A DNA stretch of 64,000 nt, taken from NCBI GenBank assembly GCA_948144175.1, contig CANXME010001443.1:744001-808000 (forward strand), written 5' to 3'. Of the stretch, positions 53,441 to 64,000 are shown one piece after another. The stretch is from Closterium sp. NIES-65 (lineage: Eukaryota; Streptophyta; Zygnematophyceae; Desmidiales; Closteriaceae). The notes under the pieces were generated by a model that made no database searches, was not told the DNA's origin, and was given only the letters and a program-made list of their open reading frames with translations. Position 1 is the stretch's first letter; the number at the start of each line of letters is the position of its first letter. The translations under genes and the position numbers were made by a program.

Positions 53441-55439
53441 TCTTAGAATCTTAAGCAAAGGTAGGCTTAGAAGCCATAACTTAGGTGCCTAGGTGATCGA
53501 GTTCGAGGGTGAGGAGGAAGGTATCGAGAGATTTTAGAAAGAGAAGAAGTGGTTTCACTAGGAAGAGTTGGGATACAAGTACAATGCCCTAAATTGGGTT
53601 GTACTCATTACAGAGTACCCCACTACAGGCTAGACAGCAAATATATTCTGACACACCCCCATAGCCAAAGTGGGGTGTAATCAGCAGAGCAGGCAAAGCA
53701 GTACAAGCTCAGGGTGGATCACAATGTCACCACACATTCTGAGCACAAATTCAAGAAGCAATAGTTAAAGTGCACAATTATCAGCAAAGCTAGTGGTAGT
53801 CACAATGGGCAAGTAAGGAGGAGGAGGGAGAGTGAGAGGAGAGGAGATAGAAGGCGGCGGCTGAAGCTGCAGACACACGGGCAATAGTAGTGGCGAGCAC
53901 AGTGGCTACCGGACTAAGCGCCCGGACTACAGGAGTAACAGGCCCCGCGGCTCAAGTAGCGGCAGACGGGCAACGGACCCTCGGGCGACTGGCGCAGCAA
54001 CAAACTCACTGGGCTACCGGACTAAGCGCCCGGACTACAGGTGCTGCGGACAACAGACTGGCAACCTCCGCTCATCCTCCCGCACACAGTCCCACCCCCC
54101 GACACACACCCGCTGCTATACCGCTAGCTCCACCCACCCCCCTTAAACCCTAAACCCCAGTCTCCCACACATCCACCCCCCTCAGCGAGAGCTGTAGCAG
54201 TGGGAGACGAAGGAGGAGGAGGAGGAGGGGACGGCACGCACAACCGACACCCCCACAACTAGCACCCCAACACTCACCCCCCACGGCTGCACCTGGTCCA
54301 TGAGCGGCTGCTGCAGGGGCCAGGGGCGGCTGCTGCTGGTGCGGCTGCTCCAGTGGCTGCCGCTGCTGGGGCTGCTGCTGGGGCGGCTGCTGCTGCTGCT
54401 GCTCCACGTGCTGCTGCTGGTGGGGTGGCTGCTGCAGTAGCAGCGGCTCTAGGGGCTGCTGCTGCTGGGGTGGCCGCTTCAGAGGCAGCTGCTGCTGGGG
54501 CGGCTGCTCCAGTGGCTGCTGCTGGGGCGGCTGCTCCCGGGGCTGCTGCTGCTGGGGCGGCTGCTCCCGGGGCTGCTGCTGCCGAGGCGGCTGCTCCACA
54601 AGCTGCTGCTGCTGGGGTGGCCGCTCCAGAGGCAGCAGCTGCTGGGGCGGCTGCTCCCGGCGCTGCTGCTACTGGGGCGGCCCCAGGGGCTGCTGCTGGG
54701 GCGGCGGCTCCTTGAGCTGCTGCTGCTGCGGTGGCCGTTTCAAGGGCTGCAGCTGCTGGGGCTGCTGCAGCGGAAAGTAGGACGGAGGGGAGGGGAAGGG
54801 CGCGGCCCCCATTGTGCCCTGAAGGGTGACGTGCTAGGGAGCCGCGCAGGTCCCCGAAAGTGCCGCGACGGGCGACGAGAGGGGACCGCGCGCAGGCCCC
54901 TAAGGCGCCGCGACGAGGCAACGGGAGGGGCCGGCTCGCGAGCCCCGAAAGTGCCGCGACGAGGCGACGGGAGGGACCTGCGTGCGGGCCCCCAAAACGC
55001 CGCGACGAGGCGACGGTCAAGGCCAGCGCGCGGGCTCCCAAGACGCCGCGACGAGGTAGGTACCCGCCGCGCGCTTCGGGGCGCACGGCGGGCAGAAAAC
55101 CGCCACGCGCCCTGAGCGCGTGGCGGGAAGAAAAAAAGGTGGTCGTGCGCCACGGGGCGCACGACACACAATAGGGCAGCGGAATCGAGTGGGCCCACAG
55201 GCCAGGAGCGTTAAGCTCTGATACAATCTTAGAATCTTAAGCAAAGGTAGGCTTAGAAGCCATAACTTAGGTGCCTAGGTGATCGAGTTCGAGGGTGAGG
55301 AGGAAGGTATCGAGAGATTTTAGAAAGAGAAGAAGTGGTTTCACTAGGAAGAGTTGGGATACAAGTACAATGCCCTAAATTGGGTTGTACTCATTACAGA
55401 GTACCCCACTGCAGGCTAGACAGCAAATATATTCTGACA
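53441..55439 (-). mobile_element. TRIM3: non-coding mini LTR element in copia I
   Basis: Two 213-bp LTRs (53441-53653, 55227-55439) differing at about one position by eye. On the minus strand the primer site TGTATCAGAGC follows the right LTR and TATGGGGGTG precedes the left one. The flanking pentamers GCACA/CCACA are an imperfect duplication. The interior has hairpin arrays (55063-55165), a long GCTGCTGCTGGGGCGGC repeat (54290-54770) and no retroelement domain. Copia I RT resumes right after it. Whole in structure and young. Confidence 0.92.
54290..54770. repeat. GCTGCTGCTGGGGCGGCTGC array in TRIM3
   Basis: Twenty or more imperfect units of about 18-27 bp (GCTGCTGCTGGGGCGGCTGC). They open every frame and produce Ala- or Gln/Pro-rich strings on both strands. 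I regard these as repeat artefacts, not genes. Confidence 0.88.
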
Positions 55440-56335
55440 CCACAGACTTGGGTGAGCTGCGCAGCTACCTTGGCTTGCAGATCACCCGGGACAGAGCACG
55501 CCGCACCATCACACAGACTCAGTCACACATGGTGCAGCAGGTCCTTCAGCACTTCGGCTTCACTTGGACCTCGGCACAGCAAACTCCTTTGGCTACAGGT
55601 CACTCGCTCTCAGCTCCACCTTCGGATGAGTCCGTAGAGCCGAGTGGTCCTTACCCAGAGCTAGTTGGCTGCCTCATGTACCTGATGACTTGCACTCGTC
55701 CTGACCTCGCGTACCCTCTCGGCCTTGTGGCTCACTATATGGCTCCTGGTCGGCACCGTCGGGTGCACATGGATGCTGCTAAGAGGGTACCACGCTACTT
55801 GTGCAGTACATCAGGCATGGGGCTCGTGCTTGGAGGGAGGAGCTTATTTGTTCTCACTGGGCACTCAGACGCTTCTTGGGTTGACGACCAGGCTACTCAG
55901 TGGTCGTCACAGGGTTACACCTTCAGCCTTGGCTCTGGTTCAATTTCTTGGCGTTCTACACGTTCGTCTTCAGTTCTCAGCTCCAGTTGTGAGGCTGAGA
56001 TCTACGCCACGGCCGTGACTGCACAAGAGTTACGCTGGCTCACCTACCTGCTGACCGACTTGGGAGAGCGGCCTCGTTCTCCTCCAGTGCTGTACATCGA
56101 CAACAAGGCTGCCATTGCCTTGTGTGAGGAGCACAGACTGGAGCACAGAACAAAGCACATTGCTTTGCGTTACTTCCTGGCTCGAGAGTTGCAGCAGCGT
56201 GGTCAGCTTCGTCTGCGTTACGTGGCCACTCGGGCCAACACTGCTGATATATTCACCAAGGCACTTCAGTCTGGTGATCATCAGCATTTGTGCACTATGC
56301 TAGGGCTTGTGCCCTCTTTTCCTCACTTGCTGTAG
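55440..56335 (+). pseudogene. Copia I RT end and RNase H
   Basis: One long open stretch after TRIM3: LRSYLGLQITRDRARRTI, SEPSGPYPELVGCLMYLMTCTRPDLAYPLG, GHSDASWVDDQATQWSSQG, SSCEAEIYATAVTAQELRW, VLYIDNKAAIALCEEHRLEH, LRYFLARELQQRGQLRLRYV and ANTADIFTKALQ, ending at 56335 at the normal copia polyprotein end. Confidence 0.9.
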
Positions 56336-56694
56336 GCTTTGCTTGTACTGTGATCTTTATACATATATATGTGCATGCTTGCTTTGCTAGGTAGAGATCA
56401 TTGTGATGTTTGTGTTACATGTATGCCTCTTCATGTGAATTGGCCTTCTGGCCCTTTGCTTGTGCTCAGTGAGTGTGGTGACATTGTGATCCACCCTGAG
56501 CTTGCTTTGCCTTTCTTGACTGGTCTTGTGACCCCTTGCTCTCCCCCACTTTGCCTATGGGGGTGTGTCAAATGTTATATCTACTACAGTTTGTTCAGGC
56601 TGTAGTGGGGTAGATACTATGGGGTACAGGAAGTTTAGGGTTTCCTACTTGTACCCAACTCTTTTCTATGCAATCACTCTTGTTGATTCTGACA

Positions 56695-58040
56695 CGGGGG
56701 GCTACGCACAGGGCTGTTTCCTGTAAACTCGTAGTACTATCTCGATGGTAAGTTTGTTGGAACAAAATTTTGACGAAACTTTGTATCCATATTGTCTTAT
56801 TCGGGGTCGCGCTGGCTAAACTGCTAACAAACCGAAGAAGGGTATCGTTTTGTTTGCGCATGAGCAGTTCGGGCCTTCCGCACAAGCACTGCGGGATGGG
56901 ATTTCCTCGAAGGGGTCAACCCTCCTGCAGCCTCGGCGAAATTTTCTGCTAACAACAAAACGGATTTTCCAACAGCCCAATTTTTTCCCGTTCACCATGC
57001 CCAGTCTGCCCAGGATGATGAAAATCATTCATCCCAACCAGTCACAAATCTTCAACCTTTGGGTTCACCCTTGCCTCTTGTTTAGTATGTTTTTCTAATG
57101 AGTTATTTCATCGCAAAGTTTCCCAAAATCGGGCGTTCAGATCTGCCCGTTATTGCTTGTGCGTCCCCTTATCCTACCTCTGTTGGGGGGATAGGGTTCG
57201 CACGAGCGGCGCCTCCAGTTTTCCCGTAACAGAAATTTCCCACTAAGGTCCGAACGCACTAGTGATGATGCGTTCGTGAACCCTTGGTCGCACAAGAAAT
57301 GCTACCAGGTTTGGTACACAATAACGAGTTCGGAGGCTCGACATGGGCTTTAAACTCTGTCATGCGCCTTCCTAGAATATTCCTCAGGGGGCCAAGCACC
57401 CCGAATGCGGCAACTGGGCAATGTTCGGCAACCCAAGGGATCTAGCGAGGGATGAGTCGAGGCATCGAAAATCAACAGCCTCGCCCCTAGTTGTGACAGG
57501 TCAACTTGGGATCAGCCACAGTTGACGCCAAGTTCAAGGTCCTTGCGCAAGCGGAAGGACTTGGCGGTAATTGCGGAGGTCCAGGGTGGTAGGGTGAGGG
57601 CAACGAAAACAGACGCCTTGCAAACGCGAACCTTCGCAACGTAAACAGTTCCCGTTAAAATTTCTTTGTAAGCCTCACCCATAATTGCAAAACTACCCTG
57701 GATATATATGTTGAGAAGTTCACATTTTATGTTTCGCGTTTTGTTTTTACTTAGCTAAACATCCACTAAAAACGCGAAAATCGCACCCGAATTTCATTTC
57801 ATGTATTTTACGATAATCATCCATTACGTAACGAGGAGAATAGGCTAGTAACTTTATCTGGGTGATAAATACAAGTACAGGTTTAAAATAACGTACCCAT
57901 TGTCCAGGGCATGGGTTTTTTATTCCCCGTGGGGTTGTCCACTTCACAAGAATCCACATTTCATGCCTCGACCAAGGCTGATATTTCATTTTAGGGCTCC
58001 CTGATTCCGGGGAAAAATTCCCCCTGAGAAGAAACGAGAA
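56695..58040. other. 1.35 kb of unassigned non-coding DNA
   Basis: Lies between the LTR of copia I and the LTR of copia J. It is AT-richer than its neighbours, with only short random open frames; no tRNA, rRNA, LTR core or transposase motif is recognisable. A GGGGAAAAATTCCCC palindrome at 58011-58025 resembles one at about 49440. It could be the remaining host sequence, or an unrecognised element into which copia I and J inserted. Confidence 0.45.
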
Positions 58041-58358
58041 TGATTGAACTTTGAATGAATTAGGTACAAGTACTAACCCTAATTCGGTTTTACCCCTTAT
58101 GGGCACCATAGCCTACAAAATATGCATGAGCTATAATGTTCTGACACACCCCCATAGGCAAAGTGGGGGAGAACAAGGGGTCACAAGACCAGTCAAGCAA
58201 AGCAAAGCAAAGCAAGCTCAGGGTGGATCACAAAGTCACCACACATTCCGAGCACAAGTTCAAGGCCACAAGGCCAGTTCACGTGCAGGAGTACATATAT
58301 ATAAAGAAGGCTAGACAAGCAAGAGCAGGTATATATATATGTAACAGTACAAGCAAGG

Positions 58359-60011
58359 TCAAGAGGTGAGCAAGTGAGGCAAGGTAGACACAAGGCCCAG
58401 CTGAGTACAGAAGCGCTGATGGTCACAAGGCGCAAGCGCCTTAGTGAAGATATCAGCAGTGTTGGCCTCAGAGGCCACGTAGGCAAGACGCAGCTGACCA
58501 CGCTGCTGCAGCTCACGAGCAAGAAAGTAGCGGAGAGCAATGTGCTTCGTTCTGTGCTCCACTCGCTACTCCCGACACAAGGCCAGCATGGCCTTGTTGT
58601 CTACGTACAACATTGGAGGAGAACGAGGCGGCTCTCCGAGGTCAGTCAACAGGTAGGTGAGCCAACGAAGCTCCTATGCAGCCATGGCTCCTGCGTAGAT
58701 CTCAGCCTCACAACTCAAGCCGAGAATAGAAGACGAGTGAGTAGCCCGCCACGAAACAGAGCCGGAACCAAGGCTGAAGGTGTAACCCTGTGACGACCGC
58801 TGCGTAGCCTGGTCGTCAGCCCAAGAAGCATCTGCGTGCCCACTAAAGACCACTGGACTCTGCCCTCCAAGCACAAGCCCCATGCCCGACGTACTGCACA
58901 AGTAGCGCAACACCCTCTTCGCTGCAGCCATGTGCTCCGATCTGTGTCTCCTAGGAGCAACATAGCGTGCCAAAATGCTAAGAGGGTATGCAAGGTCAGG
59001 TCCTGTGCAGGTCATCAGGTACATGAGGCAGCCAACAAGCTCTGGGTACGCGCCACTCGACTCTACGGACTCATCCAAAGGCAGAGCTGAGAGCGAGTGG
59101 CGAGTAGGCAGAGGAGTGGCCTGAGGCGAGGAGTACGTGAAGCCGAAGCGCTGAAGGACCTGCTGCACCATGTGTGACTGAGACAGGGTAATGGTGCGGC
59201 GTGCTCTGTCCCGGGTGATCTGCAAGCCAAGGTAGCTGCGCAGTTCACCCACGTCTATGCACGTGTGTCTCTTCTGCAGCTCGGACTTCACGTGGGTGAG
59301 TCCATCAGTGTCAGCTGTGGCAAAGACCAAGTCGTCGACTTACAGGAGGATGTAGAACGGCAGCAAAGAAGTGTCGGTGCGCAGAAACAGCGACGGGTCG
59401 GCAGTAGAGGGAGCAAACCCAAGAGCCGCAAGTGTAGTCCTCAGTGTGTCGTGCCACTCACGCGGTGCCTGGCGGAGACCGTAGACTAGCCGCCGGAGGC
59501 TCCACTTGGTGCCAGGAGGAAAAGACCCAGTGAAACCAGGTGGGCGGCACAGCGAGATCTCGTCGTGCAGGCTGCCCTCCAAGAAAGCACTGCTGAAGTC
59601 AAGAGAGTGTAGCTCGTAGTCACGGTCATCAGCTATGTGCAGCAGTACCCAAAGAGTGGTCATCTTCGGGGTGGGAGAGAAGGTCTGAAAGTAGTCAACT
59701 CCCTGCCGCTGACTGAAGCCACGAGCCACGTAACGTGCCTCTAGGACAGGCGGAGAACCTGGCGGTCGCTTCACCCTGAAAATCCACATGCCACTGACGA
59801 TGTTCGCCCCAGGTGGGGGAACCGTGTCAACGTAGGTGCCTGTGGACTTCCAGGAAGCCATCTCTGCGTCCATAGCTGCCTGCCACTGAGAGGAGTAGGG
59901 ACCCTCTATCGCCTCCGCGTAAGAGCGCGGAGTCGGGATGTCAAGTGCATCCGGGTCTCCCTCAGGGTAAGCAGTATGGACACGAGATGAGGTGAAGCAG
60001 CGGCCAAGCAC
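58359..60011 (-). pseudogene. Copia J reverse transcriptase and RNase H
   Basis: 59340-60011 carries RT (SGMWIFRVKRPPGSPPVLEARYVARGF, LDFSSAFLEGSLHDEISLCRPPGF, VYGLRQAPREWHD). 58674-59330 continues with VKSELQKRHTCIDVGELRSYLGLQITRD and RNase H (LVGCLMYLMTCTGPDLAYPLSILARYV, GHADASWADDQATQRSSQGY). 58359-58562 carries the polyprotein end (KHIALRYFLARELQQRGQLRL, ANTADIFTKAL). Confidence 0.86.
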
Positions 60012-60649
60012 TGGAACTCCTCCTGCCTGTCCTCAAGGACGTTCGTGCCAAGGGCATACTCACCCTCGACGGACAGAGGAACAGACAGACTCAAACTCAG
60101 CAACAAGACCGGCGGCGTAGTTTAGGCGACAGCGAGCAGCAAAGTTGACGAGCTCAGCAACTAGGGCAGACGTAGCAGTGGACTCAAAGGAAGGGTCAGT
60201 GACAACAGTAGCAACGAGAAGCGTGTCAGTAGGACCGGCAGCACGAAGAGAGTCCGACTCCGGGTCGGCAAGAGCAGGAAGAGAAGACTCAGGAAGAGAA
60301 GGCAAAGGGGCACGCAGAGGAGCAGTGGACGGACGCAGAGACATCCGGTGCGTGCCAGAGACAGGAGGAGGACGATGACGCCAACCGCGACCACTAGTGC
60401 GAGCAGCACGGACAAGCGACGCAGGGCGAGACGCAGGCTCACGACGCTCAGCAAGACCTCCAGTAGGACTAGTGTAGGGAGACGGAGCAGGCAGTGGGGA
60501 GGCCGGCTGTAACTGTAACTGCGACTGGAAAGGCTGTGAACACTCAAGGGAGGAGGAGGACCACTAGAAGATGGGAGACCAAGAACCTGCTGAAGGAGGG
60601 GAACAAAGTACGGCCGAGGCCGCGCGGCGACTCCATACACAGCAGGGAC

Positions 60650-61300
60650 AGCACCAGCACCCCTAGTGGCAGCACTAGCACCAGTAGCAGCTCCAGCTCC
60701 AGTACCCCCAGCAGCACCAGTAGTACCCTCAGCAGGACCGCCTCAAGGACCGATAGCAGTAGCCTCCGCGCCAACACCCGCAGCAGCTCCAGCTCCAGAA
60801 GTACCCGCAGGTCCAGCAGCTCCAGTACTCCGAGTACGAGCACCTCCGGGACCCGTGGCACCAGCTCCCTCAGCAGCTACAGAACCTCCAGTACCCGCAG
60901 TACCTCCAGCTCTAGCAGCTCGCCTCCAGCGCCGGGCAAACCACTCACGCAGCTCCTGTGGAGAGAGTGGCTCCTAGCGAGAAGAAGCACTCGGAGAACC
61001 GCAAGGCACAGCACCAGCAGGCCCAGCTCCCTCAGGCTCCGCACCCCCAAGCTCAGCACCTCCAGGCGTAGCACCCCCAGGCTCAGCACCCCAAGGCTCA
61101 GCACCCCCAGGCTTAGCACCCCCAGGCTCAGCACCCCCAGACTCAGCACCCCCAGGTTCAGCACCCACAGTCGTAGTACCCTCAGGCTCAGCACCCCCAG
61201 GTGTAGCAACCACACGCTTAGCACCCCTAGAGTCAGCACCCTCAGGCTTAGCACCCTCAGCAGCACCAGAGTCACCAGCGACCTCGACAGGCTCAATTGC
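60650..61300 (-). repeat. Copia J linker minisatellite
   Basis: On the minus strand GGGGGTGCTGAGCCT-type 15-bp units (61030-61270) and CTGGAGCTGGTACTG-type units (60650-60920). Same linker position and same repeat unit as in F, H and I. Confidence 0.85.
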
Positions 61301-61457
61301 ATCTACGTGGGACACACCTGAGGGGGCATGACCCTGAGGGAGGAGGGGATGTACCGGGGGGGGGGGCTGGTACAAGGAAGAGCGGTGGCGGGGGGAGGGA
61401 CGGAGTGCGGTAGGGGAAGAGGCGGTAATAAGGGACCGACTCGTCCAACGTGACGTC

Positions 61458-62238
61458 CTAGGAGGACAGAACATGGCAAGAGGTGGGGTGGTAGAACTGC
61501 CACCCTGGCGCGTCAGGGGGGAAACCTAGGAAGACGCAAGGAGCAGCACGAGGGGACAGCTTGTCCGCAGACAAGTCGCGGACAAACGCCCGAGATTCCC
61601 AGACACGGAACGCAGACGCATCACCAACCTTCCCCGTCCACAGCAAAGCTGAGGAGGTCTCCGGCATGGAGACCCGGGGCTGAAGGTTGATCTGATGCGC
61701 CGCGTACCGGACCGAAAACGGCCACAGAAAATGGGGGGCAGCCGCATGCATCATGGACGTACGGGTGACGTCCATGACCATGCCAATGCGGCGCTCAGCA
61801 ATCCCATTTTGCTGTGGAGAGTTCGGAAGTGTGAAGGTCTGGCGGATGCCTCGTGCACAAAAGTAGGCTCGCAGAAGGCCAGAGGAGAACTCTCCGCCTC
61901 TCTCAGAGTGCAGACGCAGAACAGGAAAGTCCGAGCCGAAGCTCCGCCTGAGCTGGAGACGAGCTGCGCGGATCCAGTCGATCAACACCTCAGTGACATC
62001 ACCCTTGCTGCGCAAGGGGAAGACTGTGATGTAACGCGAGAAGTCGTCAACCACCAGCAGGAAGTAGCGCTCGTGACCCTGTCCACGGACGCGGGCTGGG
62101 CCCCACACGTCCATGTGAAGCGTCTGCAGCGGGGCCTCTGTCGGAGGAAACTGGGAGGAGTGAGGGGCAGCCCGCTGCCGCCCCTCGACACAGGGGACGC
62201 AGGTAGGGCCAGGCCCCGAAGGAAGGGGAGGGAGGGAC
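61458..62238 (-). pseudogene. Copia J integrase core
   Basis: A 218-codon open stretch (61458-62114) with MDVWGPARVRGQGHERYF, VVDDFSRYITVFPL, LHSERGGEFSSGLL, SPQQNGIAERRIGMVMDVTRTSM and CVFLGFPPDAPGWQFYHP. It continues beyond TRIM4 as the pre-integrase segment at 63725-63890 (LLWHHRLGHPSLLRLRSM). Confidence 0.87.
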
Positions 62239-63724
62239 TGTCAGAATGTTATCTTATGCTCTAGCCTGTAGTGGGGTGCTCTATAGCGAGTACAACCCTT
62301 CTAGGGTTTGCCATTTGTATCCCCATTCTTGCTAGTGCAGTCCTCTTCTTTCTTCCAAAACTTTAAACATGGTATCAGAGCAGGTTGATCCCCTTGGATC
62401 GATCTTGTGGGCGGGCTTACCACCTTCTAGCTTCCGCTGCAACTACTACCACTACTCTCTGAGCCGTGCGCCCCGTGGCGTGCGGCATTTTTCCTTCCCC
62501 CCGTGCGCCCCGAGGCGCGCGGCGGTTTTTTGCTCACCGTGCGCCCCAAGGCGCGCGGCGGTTCTCTGCGCGCTCTGCGCCCCGAGGCGCGCGGCGGGCT
62601 TTTGCCCCGTCGTTCGCCGCGTTGCCCTCTGGAGGCGCCGCGACGGGCGACGGGGACCCGCGCGTCGCCCCCTATCGCCTGTCGTGGCCTGCGCCCGGCC
62701 CGTACTGGCAGCGCGCGGCCCGTACGGGCTGCGCCAGGCCCGCGCGCGGCCCGTACGGACTGCGCCAGGCCCGTGCTCGGCCCGTACGGGCTGCGCCAGG
62801 CCCGCGCGCGACTCGTTCAGGCGGCGCCAGGCCCGCGCGCGGCTTCGGGCGTCTCTACCAGGCCCGTGGTGGGCCCGTTCCTCGCTGCCCCTGCCCTCCC
62901 CGCTGTCCCCCAGTGCTTCTACTGGCGCCCCACCCCTCCTACTCCCCATTCTCCTGAATTAGGGTTTGGGGGTGAGGGGTATGGGGGTGACTTCACTCTG
63001 TACCGTTCCCTGCTCCTCCTCCTTCTCCGTCTCCTTGTGCTGCAGCTGCCGCTGAGGGGGGGTGGACGTGTTGGAGCCGGTGGAGTGGTACTAAGGGGTG
63101 GTGAAGGGGGGGTGGAGCTAGCGGTGTAGCAGTGGGTGTGTGCCAGGGGGAGTGGGATAGTTTGGGGAAGCTGAATGGAGGTTGTCGTCGTGTCGCCAGC
63201 AGCACCTGTATTCCGGGGACTTCGTCCGATAGCCCAGTCGTAGCCAGCTGTGCCAGCCGCTCGTGGGTCCGTTGCTCGTCTACCGCTACTTTAGCCGCGG
63301 GGCCAGTTACTCCAGTATTCCGGAGCGTTTTTCCAGAAGCCGCTGTGCCAGTGTGCCTACTATTGCCCGTGTGTCTGCAGCTTCATCCGTCGCCTCCCAT
63401 CTCCTCTCCTCTCACTCTCTCTCCTCCTCCTCACTTGCTCGTTGTGACTACCATTAGCTTTGCTCATAATTGTGAACTTTAAACTATTGCTTCTTAAACT
63501 TGTGCTCAGATTGTGTGGTGACATTGTGATCCACCCTGAGCTTGTACTGCTTTGCTTGCTCTGCTGATTACACCCCACTTTGGCTATGGGGGTGTGCAGA
63601 ATGTTATCTTATGCTCTAGCCTGTAGTGGGGTGCTCTATAGCGAGTACAACCCTTCTACGGTTTGCCATTTGTATCCCCATTCTTGCTAGTGCAGTCCTC
63701 TTCTTTCTTCCAAAACTTTAAACA
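62239..63724 (+). mobile_element. TRIM4: non-coding mini LTR element in copia J
   Basis: LTRs 62239-62369 (131 bp) and 63595-63724 (130 bp), about two differences by eye, with exact target duplication GGGAC at 62234-62238 and 63725-63729. Primer site TGGTATCAGAGCAGG at 62370; purine tract CTATGGGGGTG ending at 63594. The leader has hairpins at 62464-62485, 62501-62522 and 62537-62558. The 3' module contains TGATCCACCCTGAGCTTG. No protein domain. Whole in structure and young. Confidence 0.94.
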
Positions 63725-64000
63725 GGGACCGAGGAAGACCAGGGACAAGGACATGGGAGGCCATGCTTCGGAGACGAAGCAGGGAGGGGTGACCAAGGCG
63801 GTGGTGCCAGAGGAGAGTCTCGTGAGACAGGAGGCGACACGAGCACGGGGCAGACTCAAGACCAGACTTGGACGCTGCAGCTAACACCTGACCCGACGCA
63901 GCTACCTGACCAGACGCAGGGACTGGAGGAGACGCAGTGGTCAGTGTGTACAGGCTCGACCCCGGCCGACGAGTAAACGTGGCCAGGTGTCGGCCTGTCC
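63725..64000 (-). pseudogene. Copia J pre-integrase, continuing past the window
   Basis: On the minus strand CSCRLLSHETLLWHHRLGHPSLLRLRSM, the zinc-binding pre-integrase segment, followed upstream (towards 64000) by GRHLATF-type sequence as in F and I. Cut by the window end. Confidence 0.8.

Larger units (their letters stand above)
49681..56694 (+). mobile_element. Copia I: Ty1/copia element, 5' end absent
   Basis: Starts inside the gag-protease region and ends with the 3' UTR (56336-56565), purine tract TATGGGGGTG and LTR 56566-56694 (129 bp, TGTCAAATG...TCTGACA). Parts seen: protease, pre-integrase, integrase, linker, RT and RNase H. TRIM3 sits in RT. No 5' LTR, primer site or gag capsid. 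Broken at several places. Confidence 0.85.
58041..64000 (-). mobile_element. Copia J: Ty1/copia element running off the window
   Basis: The left, 3' LTR is 58041-58146 (106 bp on the plus strand TGATTGAAC...TTCTGACA), followed on the minus strand by the GGGGGTG purine tract and shared 3' module. Parts seen: RNase H 58359-59100, RT 59100-60011, pre-RT block and linker 60020-61310, integrase 61458-62238 and pre-integrase 63725-63890. It is interrupted by TRIM4. The 5' end lies beyond 64000. Broken at several places. Confidence 0.86.

Noticed and set aside
54274-55167. 298-codon Ala-rich open frame on the minus strand and Gln-rich frames beside it
   Set aside because: Lies wholly inside TRIM3 in a GCTGCTGCTGGGGCGGC array; every frame is open because of the repeat.
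57300-57600. Possible ribosomal RNA-like stretch
   Set aside because: Some GC-rich structured-looking text, but no universally conserved rRNA motif could be identified.

Overview
The window looks like intergenic, transposon-packed nuclear DNA of a GC-rich green-lineage eukaryote. The grounds are GT-AG introns in a pogo-type transposase, F-box/leucine-rich-repeat coding sequence, Ty1/copia and chromodomain Ty3/gypsy elements primed by an initiator-Met-like tRNA (primer site TGGTATCAGAGC and variants), and plant-style TRIM/SMART mini-elements. A streptophyte alga would fit, but nothing here fixes the species.

Layout. 1-640 is C/T-rich low-complexity DNA and 641-2015 is upstream sequence with one candidate MITE. 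The only host gene seen is an F-box/LRR gene at 2016-4629, carrying one in-frame stop and one frame change. From 5031 onward almost everything is nested mobile DNA. Copia A (+, from 5031) has a hAT-like MITE in its LTR (5104-5586), a chromovirus C (-, 6495-16260) in its gag region and TRIM2 (16640-18560) further on. C in turn holds TRIM1 (6624-7918), a pogo-like DNA transposon (8100-11638, itself holding a TRIM fragment and a tRNA-like unit) and a partial copia D. Copia E (23678-30410) abuts copia F (30411-49204). F is interrupted by copia G (-, 35225-40911), a 373-bp SMART element (42326-42698) and copia H (42809-48973). A piece of A-type LTR follows (49205-49408). Then come copia I (to 56694, interrupted by TRIM3), about 1.35 kb of unassigned DNA, and copia J (-, 58041 to the window edge, interrupted by TRIM4 at 62239-63724).

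Insertion order is unusually readable. Ten insertions were examined by eye for target-site duplications: seven are exact (hAT ttgacaaa; pogo TA; TRIM1 acgcg; TRIM2 ccggc; G ggcat; H cttta; TRIM4 gggac), two are imperfect (SMART, TRIM3), and chromovirus C shows none. Empty sites for the hAT MITE, pogo and TRIM1 are present elsewhere in the window.

How the parts relate. The non-coding TRIMs share the primer-site type, LTR core and a 3' module ending in a GGGGGTG polypurine tract with copia F, H, I and J, so these copia families are the likely source of their replication proteins. TRIM leaders just after the primer site are arrays of GC-rich hairpins whose stem sequences differ while pairing is kept; this is the most interesting signal found. 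All LTR elements are treated as fossils.
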